Shown piece by piece: positions 1 through 8,383 of a stretch of 24,506 bases of DNA (position 1 is its first letter; each line of letters starts with the position of its first letter). Position numbers and translations under genes: made by a program. The notes under the pieces were generated by a model that saw only the letters and a program-made list of their open reading frames with translations, did not search any database and was not told where the DNA came from. This stretch comes from Chara braunii (taxonomy: Eukaryota; Streptophyta; Charophyceae; Charales; Characeae): the NCBI GenBank assembly GCA_003427395.1, contig BFEA01000184.1, positions 201,447 through 225,952 on the forward strand, written 5' to 3'.

Positions 1-491
1 AGATCCAAGAGGGCAGTATGAGAATACCACTTAAGGCCTGCTTCCTTGTGTTCCTCAAAGCGGACAAAGACATCTCTCTTAGTCATCAGAGCTTTGTCCC
101 CAACTTCTATGAGAATAGCCTGTGGACCCGGGTCATAGTGTTTGGATAAGAAATCTTGTAAATCTCTTTTGAACATTCGGTCGTTCGCTGTCTGATACTC
201 TGTATGTGTTGTCCATCCCCTTAACGTGACGCCCCCATAATGGTCTTCTCCTATCGGGGAGAGACCAAACTCCCACTTCCCATTCCTCTTTCTCACAGGT
301 ATCACTAGATTCCCTTTTTGGTTTGGCGGTTTAACCATCTGTCCCCGTTCCAGCATATTCCTTAGTTTTTGTCTTTTTCCCATTTCTTGTGTTACCGGAA
401 CTGGAAAGGAAACCAAACCCTCAATTTGACTTTGTGCATCTAACGATTTTAAGGAGACCATTCTTTGCTGCGAAGTCCTCTTTTTCTTTTA
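1..491 (-). pseudogene. LINE ORF1, C-terminal part (runs off window)
   Basis: Read on the minus strand, this stretch is open for about 160 codons from just after an in-frame TAA (489-491) to the window edge, so the 3' end is missing. The product is basic and looks globular, with segments such as GLVSFPVPVTQEM, VIPVRKRNGKWEFGLSP and YGGVTLRGWTTHTEYQ, and ends at the edge in KWYSHTALLD. It lies in the same frame (start coordinate modulo 3) as the zinc-knuckle part of the upstream ORF1 at 1527-2735, so I read it as the distal end of one long ORF1. I do not recognise the domain; it is not a CCHC knuckle, RT or endonuclease. The TAA that splits it from 492-671 indicates decay or a small indel. A separate short gene is possible but no good start site is visible. 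Confidence 0.45.
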
Positions 492-1548
492 CTCAATAGG
501 AATGATTGACTGATCATTTTTTTGCTGCAAGGACCCATTGGTCTCTTCTTCTTTGTGTTGATACAATATTATTTCATCCCCTCGAGGTATCTGGGACAGT
601 GTTGTGGGATTCCTGGGAAATAATATCACCTGAGAGGTCAATGATCTCCGAATGCTCCTCATCTCCCTCATTGAGCATTACTATCCCCTTAGGAATCATA
701 ATATGTTCGTTTCCTTGTATCTGTCCCCCCTTCAGGGGATCTGAAATATTTCCCGGATGTAACTCCCTCTTATCAAGAGGACCGGAGCACTGCGATAGCC
801 CATCCTTGGGTACCTGCACCTTCTTCTGAGGACCCCCTTCACAGAGGAGCGCTGCCTCAGTTGTCTGCTCTTCTTTCTGAGTACCCTCTTTACAGGTGAG
901 TGGATCATATTTAGGCATCTATTCCTTCCTCTTATCATGAAGTGACCCTGTATGAGCAGATTGTGGTGCTTCCAGTGACAAAGGAGGCCTGACCATCGTC
1001 AGAACTGTCTGAAGCATCCTCTGGCTGACTACTGGCCAGAGGGCGCCTGTTGGCAGGCCATGATGTAAGACCTCCTTCAGACTGGAACTGGTATTTAGAA
1101 TATCAAAAAGTTTATCATGAGACTTTATCCAAAAATCTTCTGATGCATAGTCAAAATTAATTTTTAATTGCTGTAACATCTAGTCCGTCAGTTAGGAAAT
1201 CTTATCTGGGACTGAGATCTGTATCTGCTCGTTGCCATTGGTTGGGACTGACATATCAGCCATCAGAGAACCATTGGATTTATGAAAATCATCAAACTGA
1301 GTTAGCTCCACAGGAGCTGGGCCAAAAGCTTCTCTAAAAGGATCAATAAGATCAGTCGGAACTCCCTCGTTAACTAAAATTATTTCTCCTGGCTCATTTG
1401 CTCTTTCCATCTGANGAGCATTCTNAGTTCCCATAAGATGCTCACTCTCCTGATCTTCCTNGCCACTTTTGGATCTATTCCATTTCAGAAGAGGGCGGCG
1501 ATGTTTCACTGTGCCATTTTTGCTTACTACTTGCTTTTTTTTTTCTTT
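492..1548 (-). pseudogene. LINE ORF1, distal middle part, three stops
   Basis: From the A-rich run near 1548, a minus-strand frame shifted by -1 relative to the zinc-knuckle part stays open, broken only by TAA at 1192-1194 and TAG at 919-921. It ends at a TGA (574-576). The original frame resumes by 671 (segment 492-671) and leads into the C-terminal part. The translation contains a plausible folded stretch (LQQLKINFDYASEDFWIKSH, then LKEVLHHGLPTGALWPVVSQ). A later part, GPQKKVQVPKDG, resembles GSQKGVQVPQKP in the upstream segment, so it is probably the same protein. I see no enzymatic motif. Single-base Ns at 1415-1461 blur some codons. Two frame changes that cancel, plus two point stops, fit an old inactive copy; programmed frameshifting at the A-run is a less likely alternative. 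Confidence 0.5.
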
Positions 1549-2750
1549 TTTTTCTTTTTTCTTTTTATGAAAGTTTGGTCTTGTTCCATATCCTGACTGA
1601 CAACTTCTATCTCACCTCCCCCTTCCTTTTTAGGATTGTTATTGTCAACCAGTTCCATATAGTCGTTAGGGTCCGGTCCTAATGAATGAGAGCCCGACTG
1701 AGAGGGGCTCGAACCCGTCATTATTNGCTCAGNTCCCTGNNCAATTGATATCTGCTCGCCAGGACCTTTACCAGACTGTGATTCAGAACTCTGAACAGAC
1801 CCTACTACTACCTGTTCAGAGCCTTGACCATTCTGCGAGGCTGAAATCTGATCAGGCCCTTTTACTGCCCGTTCAGGACCTTGATCATTTTGTGATGTAG
1901 GACTCTGATCAGACTTCGGCTTCTGGGGTACCTGTACACCTTTCTGAGATCCCGCATTATTTTCCGCGGATTTCTGTGTTGTTTGCTGTTGTTGTACAGG
2001 GGGTGCAGAGGCCGGTGGGGACCAGCTGTCTGGGGGTTTAGATTCCCAGTGCGGTTCTCCCTGCCTTTCCCACGTCCACCCTCTGGGACCCTGACCCTTG
2101 CCTGGGTTTTCCACAAACACCCATCCTTCATGCCCAGAGTNTACTNTCCTCCACAGATTAGANTTAAATGGATCCCTAATCANTCTCCCCNTTGATTTTT
2201 GTCTGCGTGCAGGGTTATGTTCACACGATGGATCCAAATAGAGATGCCCGTAAGCTTTACAGCGAAAGCACCACGGACGCAGTTTGTGTGAAGTGTGAAT
2301 ATAATACTNTCGCCCCCCTACTCTGTAGGGAATCACGTCGTCAATATTGAAAGGGATATTAGAGGGATGATTAATTGCGATCATCAAATAATCATCCCTC
2401 TTTGCAGCATACGCTGGTAGAGGGTCAATGAAATCCACAATATCATGGTTTTCCCCAAAGTCATGCAAAAACGCCCCCTGAATTTCAATCGGAATATGGC
2501 GAAATTCCACCCAGAAATTTTCCTCCATCATTTGCCTTCGTCTATCGTCCGGGCCTTGCTTTTGGGGAGACCAAGGATAAATGCGGACCTCTGACCTATC
2601 ACAACGTAGCTTTTTCCAGCTATCAATTTGAGTCTTATCAGCTGTGTGAACACTTAAAACTGTAAAAGTAGTAGACGAGACCGGTTGAATTAAAAAATCT
2701 TCATTTACTGCTTCAATACTCCCTTTCAAATGCATGAGTCGTTTGATAAT
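1527..2750 (-). pseudogene. LINE ORF1 core: DUF4283-like domain and CCHC zinc knuckle
   Basis: This is the nucleic-acid-binding core of a plant-type LINE ORF1 protein, which in the family coats the element RNA. Counting from the Met at 2735, residues 70-140 (FWVEFRHIPIEIQGAFLHDF, later DDVIPYRVGG) match the usual pattern of DUF4283 plus its link to the knuckle. The knuckle itself is C156, C159, H164, C171 (WCFRCKAYGH, then C), that is CX2CX4HX6C, at 2223-2270. After it come Gln/Ser/Gly-rich repeats of about 20 residues (SQNDQGPERAVKGPD, SQNGQGSEQVVVGS, SQSGKGPGEQ) and a Lys tail coded by A-runs, ending in TAG at 1527-1529. The Met at 2735 is not a true start: an amber codon at 2751-2753 lies in the same frame, 5 codons upstream, and the upstream segment is the same protein. 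About ten Ns fall inside. Confidence 0.8.
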
Positions 2751-3812
2751 CTATTTTATTTTTTCATTTACTGATTTGTACGCTGCGTCATCATAGAAAA
2801 CCCAATTATTGGCATGGGATTGATATATCAGACCCCTTTCTGCCACTTTCTGCGCAGGGTACATTTTAATCATGGACTTCTTCCCCCCATTATCTACCAC
2901 CCTCTTTTCTGAGGGACTGATAAATTTTGAAAGAAAGAAGGCCCNGGCAGTTGGTACATTTGTCAGGGGGATGAGTAATGATTGCGCCTGCGGCCCCTGT
3001 CTCTTTACTTCCAACGATTTCGTTTGAAAAGGACCCTTTGTTTTCTGAAGCCAGGAAGTACCAGTCGAAGTTGAGGCCACTTCCTTTCCTTTTGTTCTTC
3101 CCATCTCCTGTCTTTCCTCCTCTGTCGAGTTCCCCCCTCTTCTTTCCCCTCCCCCTTCTTTCTCCCTTTCGGTCTCCCTCCCTTCCTTCCTTCCACTCCC
3201 TCCTCCTTGTGTTTCTCTTTTTTCCACATCCCGTTCCTCATTCCCCTTTCCATCATTCAATCCTTCAATCAGTCTTTCTCCCCCTTCATCCATTCCTCTT
3301 TTTGCCCCTGAACTCTGGAGAGGAGGAAAATCGTCATTATCTACCAAGGAAATCTCTTCGACGTGACATGCAAGACTCAGATCATCATTCCCCTTCATTG
3401 TTAGAGGATTAATTATTTCTCCTGTGAAAAGGGGATTATTCGTCATTTTACTTCCCATCCCCAAATTCGCCCTTCCCCCCACGCCCACGTTGGTTGATAA
3501 AAGAGAGATCATCGAAGATCCGTGAGTGTTCACCACCTCTTTGTTCCTTCTTTCCCCTTTCGTATCTGTTTTGCGGTTCTTTAGGGCCACAATTTTTTTG
3601 TCTCTCTGCAATTTTTCCTCTTCTGTGAGGACCTCATCATCAGAGCAATCACAAGCTGCTGATTGTAAAAGCTGCTTTTTCAGCCCGCTCTGTATCGACA
3701 TTCTGGTAGGCGTGTGCAACTGTTTTGCTGCCAATTGCCGCATTGCCCCACGAAGCATCAACATAGAATCAACATGCCTGTGATCTCTCTGATGCCGAAC
3801 CGTCCTTGTCAT
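2751..3812 (-). pseudogene. LINE ORF1, N-terminal disordered part
   Basis: The first ATG of the frame is at 3812 (a TTG lies at 3830). The product starts MTRTVRHQRDHRHVDSM and continues with acidic and basic low-complexity sequence, including a Gly/Glu/Arg/Lys-rich stretch coded at 3050-3260 (the plus strand there is strongly C/T-rich). The last 60 residues (KSMIKMYPAQKVAERGLIYQ, HANNWVFYDDAAYKSVNEK) look folded and lead straight into the DUF4283-like part. The frame stops at an amber codon, 2751-2753, then continues open in the same frame into MHLKGSIEAVNED. It is therefore the N-terminus of one ORF1 interrupted by a single TAG. The residues between 3050 and 3450 should be treated as disordered linker. 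Upstream of 3812 the sequence has no further coding potential, so this is probably near the element's 5' UTR. Confidence 0.65.
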
Positions 3813-4400
3813 TTTGTTTTGTGAAAACAATGAAAAAACAATTATAAATTATGTATTATGTATAAATATGTATGAGATAAATTTGATGGACTGACTGGTG
3901 ACGAAGAGGATGAGAAAAGTGTAGGGGAAGTTGTCAGGCTGGAGGAAGCACTTCACTCATGAAGGAAACTCTCTTCAGTCGCTCGATGCTTCTTCCTTGA
4001 CTTGTGCTTGAACTCAGAACCCCGGCGATTCCCGTCCTCCCTGTAGAACCCCTCTAACGATCTTGTGTACTAAAATCGACCCCCTCGACCACTCATGGTC
4101 TCAATGACCCTTTGTCGTCAAAACTTAACACTCTGGTCTTCGTTGCTCTGGATTTCCCAGTTTAGCATTGCCAAATGATGACAGACACTAAAGGACAGGG
4201 AATCGAGACTCTTTGCCTACCGTCTTTTATTCAATGATGATTTCAAGACCAAAGCGACTCTGGCACAATCACCATCTTGTCCTGGTATAAAAACCTTTGA
4301 CACTCGAAGTGTCACTCGCCGTCAACAGATGCTTACCGCTCTTCGAAGGAAACCAATAAATATCCACCAACTCAACTCAGCCATGAAATTCAGCGACATA
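3813..4400. other. 5' flank of LINE ORF1; no gene seen
   Basis: This is non-coding on both strands. It lies directly upstream of ORF1 on the minus strand and may hold the LINE 5' UTR, but no boundary is visible. On the plus strand TATAAAA at about 4286 resembles a TATA box; no transcript is evident after it. Confidence 0.3.
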
Positions 4401-4715
4401 CACTAGACCAACATCGTTGACGTAGCAGTGTGAGTGGTCAATCTTCATTGACCTACTACAACCAGCAAATTAAACAACATTGACTAACAATTGAGGACCG
4501 GCAAATCAACCAGCGCTGACCTATCAATGGGGAATGTCACACACCGCCGAAACGAACGGCGCTGACCTATCGAAGGGGAATGTCATTCACCATCCCCAGA
4601 GCAGTGTAAATAGTCAGTCATCATTGACCTAGCAATGGAGATTATNACGCGCCGTCTGCACCAAATCAAGCAAAACTGACCTATGAGTAGGCAATCGTCA
4701 TAGACGTCACAGAAG
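4400..4715. repeat. Degenerate TGACCTA-containing repeat
   Basis: Five to seven diverged units, spaced about 35-65 bp, share a core like TTGACCTA followed by an A/G-rich spacer (CAATGGGGAATGTCA in the best copies). Good copies start near 4458, 4518, 4560, 4625 and 4676. Because they sit upstream of ORF1 on the minus strand they could be 5' UTR repeats of a LINE, but a satellite remnant is equally possible. Confidence 0.4.
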
Positions 4716-4879
4716 CTCACCACCGCGATTAGTCGAATACCGTGAAATCTTTAAGTCAGCAAATCTGATGAAGCAACTTTTGTTGACCCAATGTTGTATC
4801 ATTAAACAAAGCGCTCATGAGTTGAGCGTCGTCTTTGCTTCGAAGACAAAAAATGGCTATGGCTCTCAATCACGATTTC

Positions 4880-5575
4880 TCCTCCAATCATGCACCAACC
4901 CAACGCTGTCCCGTAAGGACACGTGGCATTTCCACGTAATCCTACAGAAATATCAAACGACATCTGTGCGCGACGTCCCACAAGCCTGCTGCAGCAATCG
5001 GGCGCGCAACAACGCTTCCATCACTAACCTATCTCTCCCACCAGCCCACTGTTTTCTGTCCCCAACTGACCGTCATGTCGGACAACTGACATAACTTGTT
5101 CATGCGCTGCTAGATCTCCTCCATGTTGGATTCTATCGCTTCCATTATGATGGTTAGGTCGTCTGCAAACACGGAACAAATAGGGATTGCTTCCTGCGGA
5201 ATGTTGGATATCTTAATGCGTGTAAGGTCTTTGTTTTGTCTCAGGTTAGTTGATAATGCTTCCATTATTACTAAGAAGAGGTATGGGGCAATCGGGTCCC
5301 CTTGCCTCACTGATAGCTGGAGCTCAAAGGCGGTGCCACTGAACCATTGACCTGGACGCAGGTAGTAGCATTTTGGTGAAGGATCTTAACCCAGCGCCGA
5401 AACGTCGGTCCGAAGTTCATTTTTTCCAGACATTTGTCAAGGAAATCCCAATCCACGTGGTCATAAGCTTTTTCGAAATCGATGAAAATGATGGCCGCAT
5501 TTGCCCGATTCCGTTGCGTCAGTTGGACCACATCCTTTACCAGCAAGATGTTTTCCTATATGTACTTCTCAAAAG
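4880..5575 (-). pseudogene. LINE reverse transcriptase fragment (second lineage)
   Basis: This is part of a LINE ORF2 palm domain, which copies element RNA into the target site. RT motif A is visible as FIDFEKAYDHVDWDF (5307-5546 segment), motif B as VRQGDPIAPYLFLVIMEALS and motif C as FADDLTIIM (5110-5310 segment). The two segments are in different frames: one base is missing near 5300, between VNGSV and ELQLSVRQGDP. An extra TAG codon follows NMEEI at 5110. Past it, QLSDMTVSWGQKTVGWW can still be read down to about 5035, and weakly recognisable sequence to about 4880. The fragment starts near ENILLVKDVV. It resembles but clearly differs from the RT at 19817-20899 (for example FGPTFRRW against FDPCFRRW), so it is another element truncated at both ends. 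No A tail is attached. Confidence 0.85.
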
Positions 5576-5600
5576 ACCCCAACTGAAGAGTAGAGGGGAG

Positions 5601-5660
5601 ATGGGACGCTGAACCCGTTTTCCAGCACTTCGGCATCATTCTCATTCAGGTACAGGGTAG
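5601..5660 (+). repeat. Two-hairpin repeat, short-tail subtype, partial
   Basis: Starts ATGGGACGCTG and keeps only the first stem region (ends TTCCAGC), followed by ACTTCGGCATCATTCTCATT and GGTA. The same continuation follows the first hairpin at 5912-5983, which defines a second subtype of the repeat. No A tail. Confidence 0.6.
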
Positions 5661-5911
5661 CAAAGGTGTTCTTCAGTATTCTAATGTACTTCTCGGAGTG
5701 ATCCTGGTTGTTTTTAGCTGATCTTACTACAGCCTGTCTTGGTGCTTCAGCCTTTCAAACATATGCTATTGCAAAGTACAATGGGCGTCATGAGGATAGC
5801 TGGTGGATGGCAGAGGCTAGGGGATGGAGGGAGACTCCACTGGTGCCCCCCGGTGCCCCCCCCCCAATACCCGACCCTGCTGCAGGCTAGGTATGGAAGA
5901 ATAGAGTGGAT
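5661..5911. other. Unassigned spacer
   Basis: No gene, RNA or boundary is recognisable. There is a C-rich run at 5847-5873. Short open frames across it mostly translate flanking repeat sequence. Confidence 0.3.
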
Positions 5912-5983
5912 ATGGGATGTTGGACCCGGTTTCCAGCACTCTGGCGTCACTCTCATTACGGTACTGTGCAGCAAGGTGTAATT
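5912..5983 (+). repeat. Two-hairpin repeat, short-tail subtype
   Basis: First stem GTTGGA pairs with TCCAGC (one G-U pair), followed by ACTCTGGCGTCACTCTCATT and a segment ending GCAGCAAGGTGT. It abuts, head to tail, the full-length copy that starts at 5984. Confidence 0.65.
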
Positions 5984-6110
5984 ATGGGACGTTGGACCCG
6001 GTTTCCAGCAGGTGTCGCTCCCCACCAGTAGATGGAGTGGTCCGCTAGGCAAAGCCTCAATCCCGGTGGTTCTCTTACCACCACCAGGATAGAGGTCTTG
6101 CACAAAGGGC

Positions 6111-6141
<31 letters not shown>
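5984..6141 (+). mobile_element. Two-hairpin SINE-like element, long form with A tail
   Basis: Runs from ATGGGACG through stem 1 (GTTGGA with TCCAGC), stem 2 (GCTCC with GGAGT around CCACCAGTAGAT), an extension containing a third stem (GGTGGT and ACCACC around TCTCTT, near 6065-6082) and AGGATAGAGGTCTTGCA, to a pure A run at 6114-6141. The end-in-A structure is that of a retroposed copy. A copy with the same extension is at 23212-23359. I find no clear A/B box for RNA polymerase III and no convincing target-site duplication. Confidence 0.7.
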
Positions 6142-6142
<1 letters not shown>

Positions 6143-6336
6143 GAGAGCCCTTCACGTACTTTAGTTGCCCTCGACAGCAGTGCCCGGGCCGGAACTCAGG
6201 GTTAGACCCGGTGGTGGCTAGGTTCATGCTAAGACATTATGAACCTCACCATTCTTGTCGGCATGTTTGTGCTTTTGAAGCCTGAACACATACCACCAGA
6301 GGAGCCCGACCCTTAAACCAGCAGTATCTCCGATCC

Positions 6337-6408
6337 TTTTTTTTTTTTTTTGAAAAACAGCTCCATCTATTGGTGGGGAGCAACACCTGCTGGAAACCGG
6401 GTTTTCCC
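6337..6408 (-). mobile_element. Two-hairpin element, short form, A tail on minus strand
   Basis: On the plus strand a T run (6337-6351) precedes GAAAAACAGCTCCATCTATT and then the reverse of both hairpins, ending near GGGTTTTCCCGA. So the minus strand reads hairpin 1, hairpin 2, short linker, A tail. The ATGGGAC end is altered (the first strand of stem 1 is mutated). Confidence 0.65.
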
Positions 6409-7640
6409 GACGCAGATTTCTGCTCTGCAGAAACGGAAAACAAACCAGCACTCGCACATTTTTTCCTCTTTTTCGTCCAGAGTCATGAGCCACTCCACCG
6501 ATCCAGTAGGCCAAGTCCCGAAGGATGCAGCGTGTTAACTACGTCTGCGCCTCGCTCGAACCAAGGTGCCGCTATCGAAACGGCGCCTTCACACTGTGCG
6601 AGCGGCTTTGCCATGGCGATGGTGGGGCTTTCTGCGGAGAGCAAACGCGCGGGCGAACGGGGCGTTGTTGTGCTCTCTTCGAGGCGCGCTACTGGTGTGT
6701 GCTTGATTGCAGGCGCTGTGGTTTCGGGCATTGCGAGGATTTGTCGTGCTTATTCTTCGCGCAAGTCATGGAGTGTTTACCTTCCGCGCGAATCTTGGTG
6801 GTGGTTTCTTTGCTATCGTCCTTTTAAAGAGCCTTTAAGTGTGAGTCAGGGCACAACGCTCTTTGGGTCACCGCCTTTTTCAGGAGCAAGCTATAGCTGA
6901 GTACGATTCAGGGGGCAGCGCTAAGGTTCGCACACGGAGAACGGGTGAAGGGATTGGTTAGGGGGATGGTGGCATGGAGGGATTCATCTGGGGCGACTAT
7001 GATTTTCTGTTTACGCTGTCAGGGCCGTTCTTGCGACGTGGTTTTGTGCAGAAACTGAGGCAGCATGATAATCCTTCTCCGATGTGCTTTCCCTGTTCGT
7101 TGGGAGGCGGATGGCTTTGACGATATTCTTCCTTTCGTACAAAAATCATATGGGCTACCACGAAGCGGGAGCGGCAGGAGACAGGGAGAAAAGCGGTGTG
7201 GGAGGTTTCGTGCTTTCACATCGAATGTTTTTTTCACCTCTGTGTCACGAATGACGCTGCTCATGAGACGACGCGTTGGGTGATTCCCTCATCCTCAACC
7301 AAGGTAAGTGGATGGTAAGTGTCCATGATGGTTTGAACCCCCTGTGGCAACCTGTCAGCGGGTTTGACGGGGATGTGCTACACTATTTTCGATTCTTGTA
7401 ATCGGAGATGGTCGATTATGCCTTATGGAGTTAGCGTTTGCCTTGAGCCATGAAGCTAGCAGAGGGAGGAAGCTTCCTTCCCCGAAGGCGCAGGGGTAAG
7501 GTTTGAAAGGGAAGTGGTGGAAAGTGTGGGGTCGAGGAAGAGTGGATAAGGGTTGTTTGTTTTCAGAATACGATCCACACGTGGTCCAAAATGCATCTTC
7601 TCCTTGGTCTACCATTGACTTTACTATTAATGACAACCTG
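6409..7640. other. Unassigned, moderately GC-rich non-coding stretch
   Basis: Several open frames of 80-176 codons cross here, but they overlap on both strands, have no recognisable domain and in part translate the repeat at 6337-6408. I support no gene. No RNA gene or repeat boundary was found. Confidence 0.35.
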
Positions 7641-8250
7641 ATGTACTTCTAAAATTGCTGTTTTCATCAGCCCCTCCAACAATCTTCAATAGTCTTCTGC
7701 GTTGATTCTGTAATTCGATCTCAATCTTATTCTCAATAATACTCCTTTGAAGTATTGCTACAAAATCTCTACAAGAATTCCTGATCCCTTTTTTGAGACT
7801 GGACTTTATCGTTTTTCGATTGATTTTCTGATTGATTTTCTGAGTGAAATTTGACTACGTTTAGCCCTGTGGAATTACGTTTCCGACTAGGTTCATATGA
7901 TGTTTTCTCTGATTAATAACTTATGAATTCGGTGATTTTCTATAGTGTTTTTCCTACTCGAAAATTCCAAATCTATCCAATCTGAGCTTTGTCTGAATAT
8001 TCCAACAAAACTTCTTATTCTCGAATTTTTTTTTCCCCCCATAAAAGTTCTTAAAAATATTCTTGAAATATTTTCTTATCAAAGTTTCCAAGAAACTTCT
8101 GAATCTACAACTTGAAAAGCTTTCTCGAAACATCTTCCTATAAAATCTTCTAAAAAAATTCTCGAACTATTTTCCTATACAAGCTTCTAAGAACTTTCTG
8201 AAATCTTCAATAAATTCCTAGTGAAGCTCTATAAAATTTCTGACTCTGGA
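7640..8250. repeat. AT-rich region with degenerate ~40-bp repeats
   Basis: The base composition falls sharply to AT-rich here. From about 8040 to 8245 diverged units recur with TTTCCTATA, AAGCTTCTAAGAA and CTCGAA-like cores at roughly 35-45 bp spacing. Earlier, GATTGATTTTCTGA is repeated in tandem near 7825-7845. No coding potential. Confidence 0.4.
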
Positions 8251-8383
8251 GATCTCAGATAACTCTAATTTTGATCAAGGAAGGAGGGGGGGAATTAAAA
8301 AGGGGAGGATGGGAGGAGAGGTGGCCTTCAATCAGAGGATGGATGTCGGTGAAGGTGAGTAGGTCAGGAGGACGAGGCTGGGA

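Noticed and set aside
2978-3412. Plus-strand frame of 144 codons rich in Pro, Phe and Ser
   Set aside because: Antisense shadow of the Glu/Arg/Gly-rich part of LINE ORF1.
4278-4300. TATA-like TATAAAA as promoter of a plus-strand gene
   Set aside because: No coding or RNA sequence is recognisable downstream.
5984-6113. tRNA-derived SINE promoter in the two-hairpin element
   Set aside because: CCGGTTTCC resembles a B box only loosely and no A box lies at the right distance.
6370-6900. Plus-strand open frame of 176 codons
   Set aside because: It begins inside a two-hairpin repeat, has no domain, and is overlapped by similar frames on other strands.
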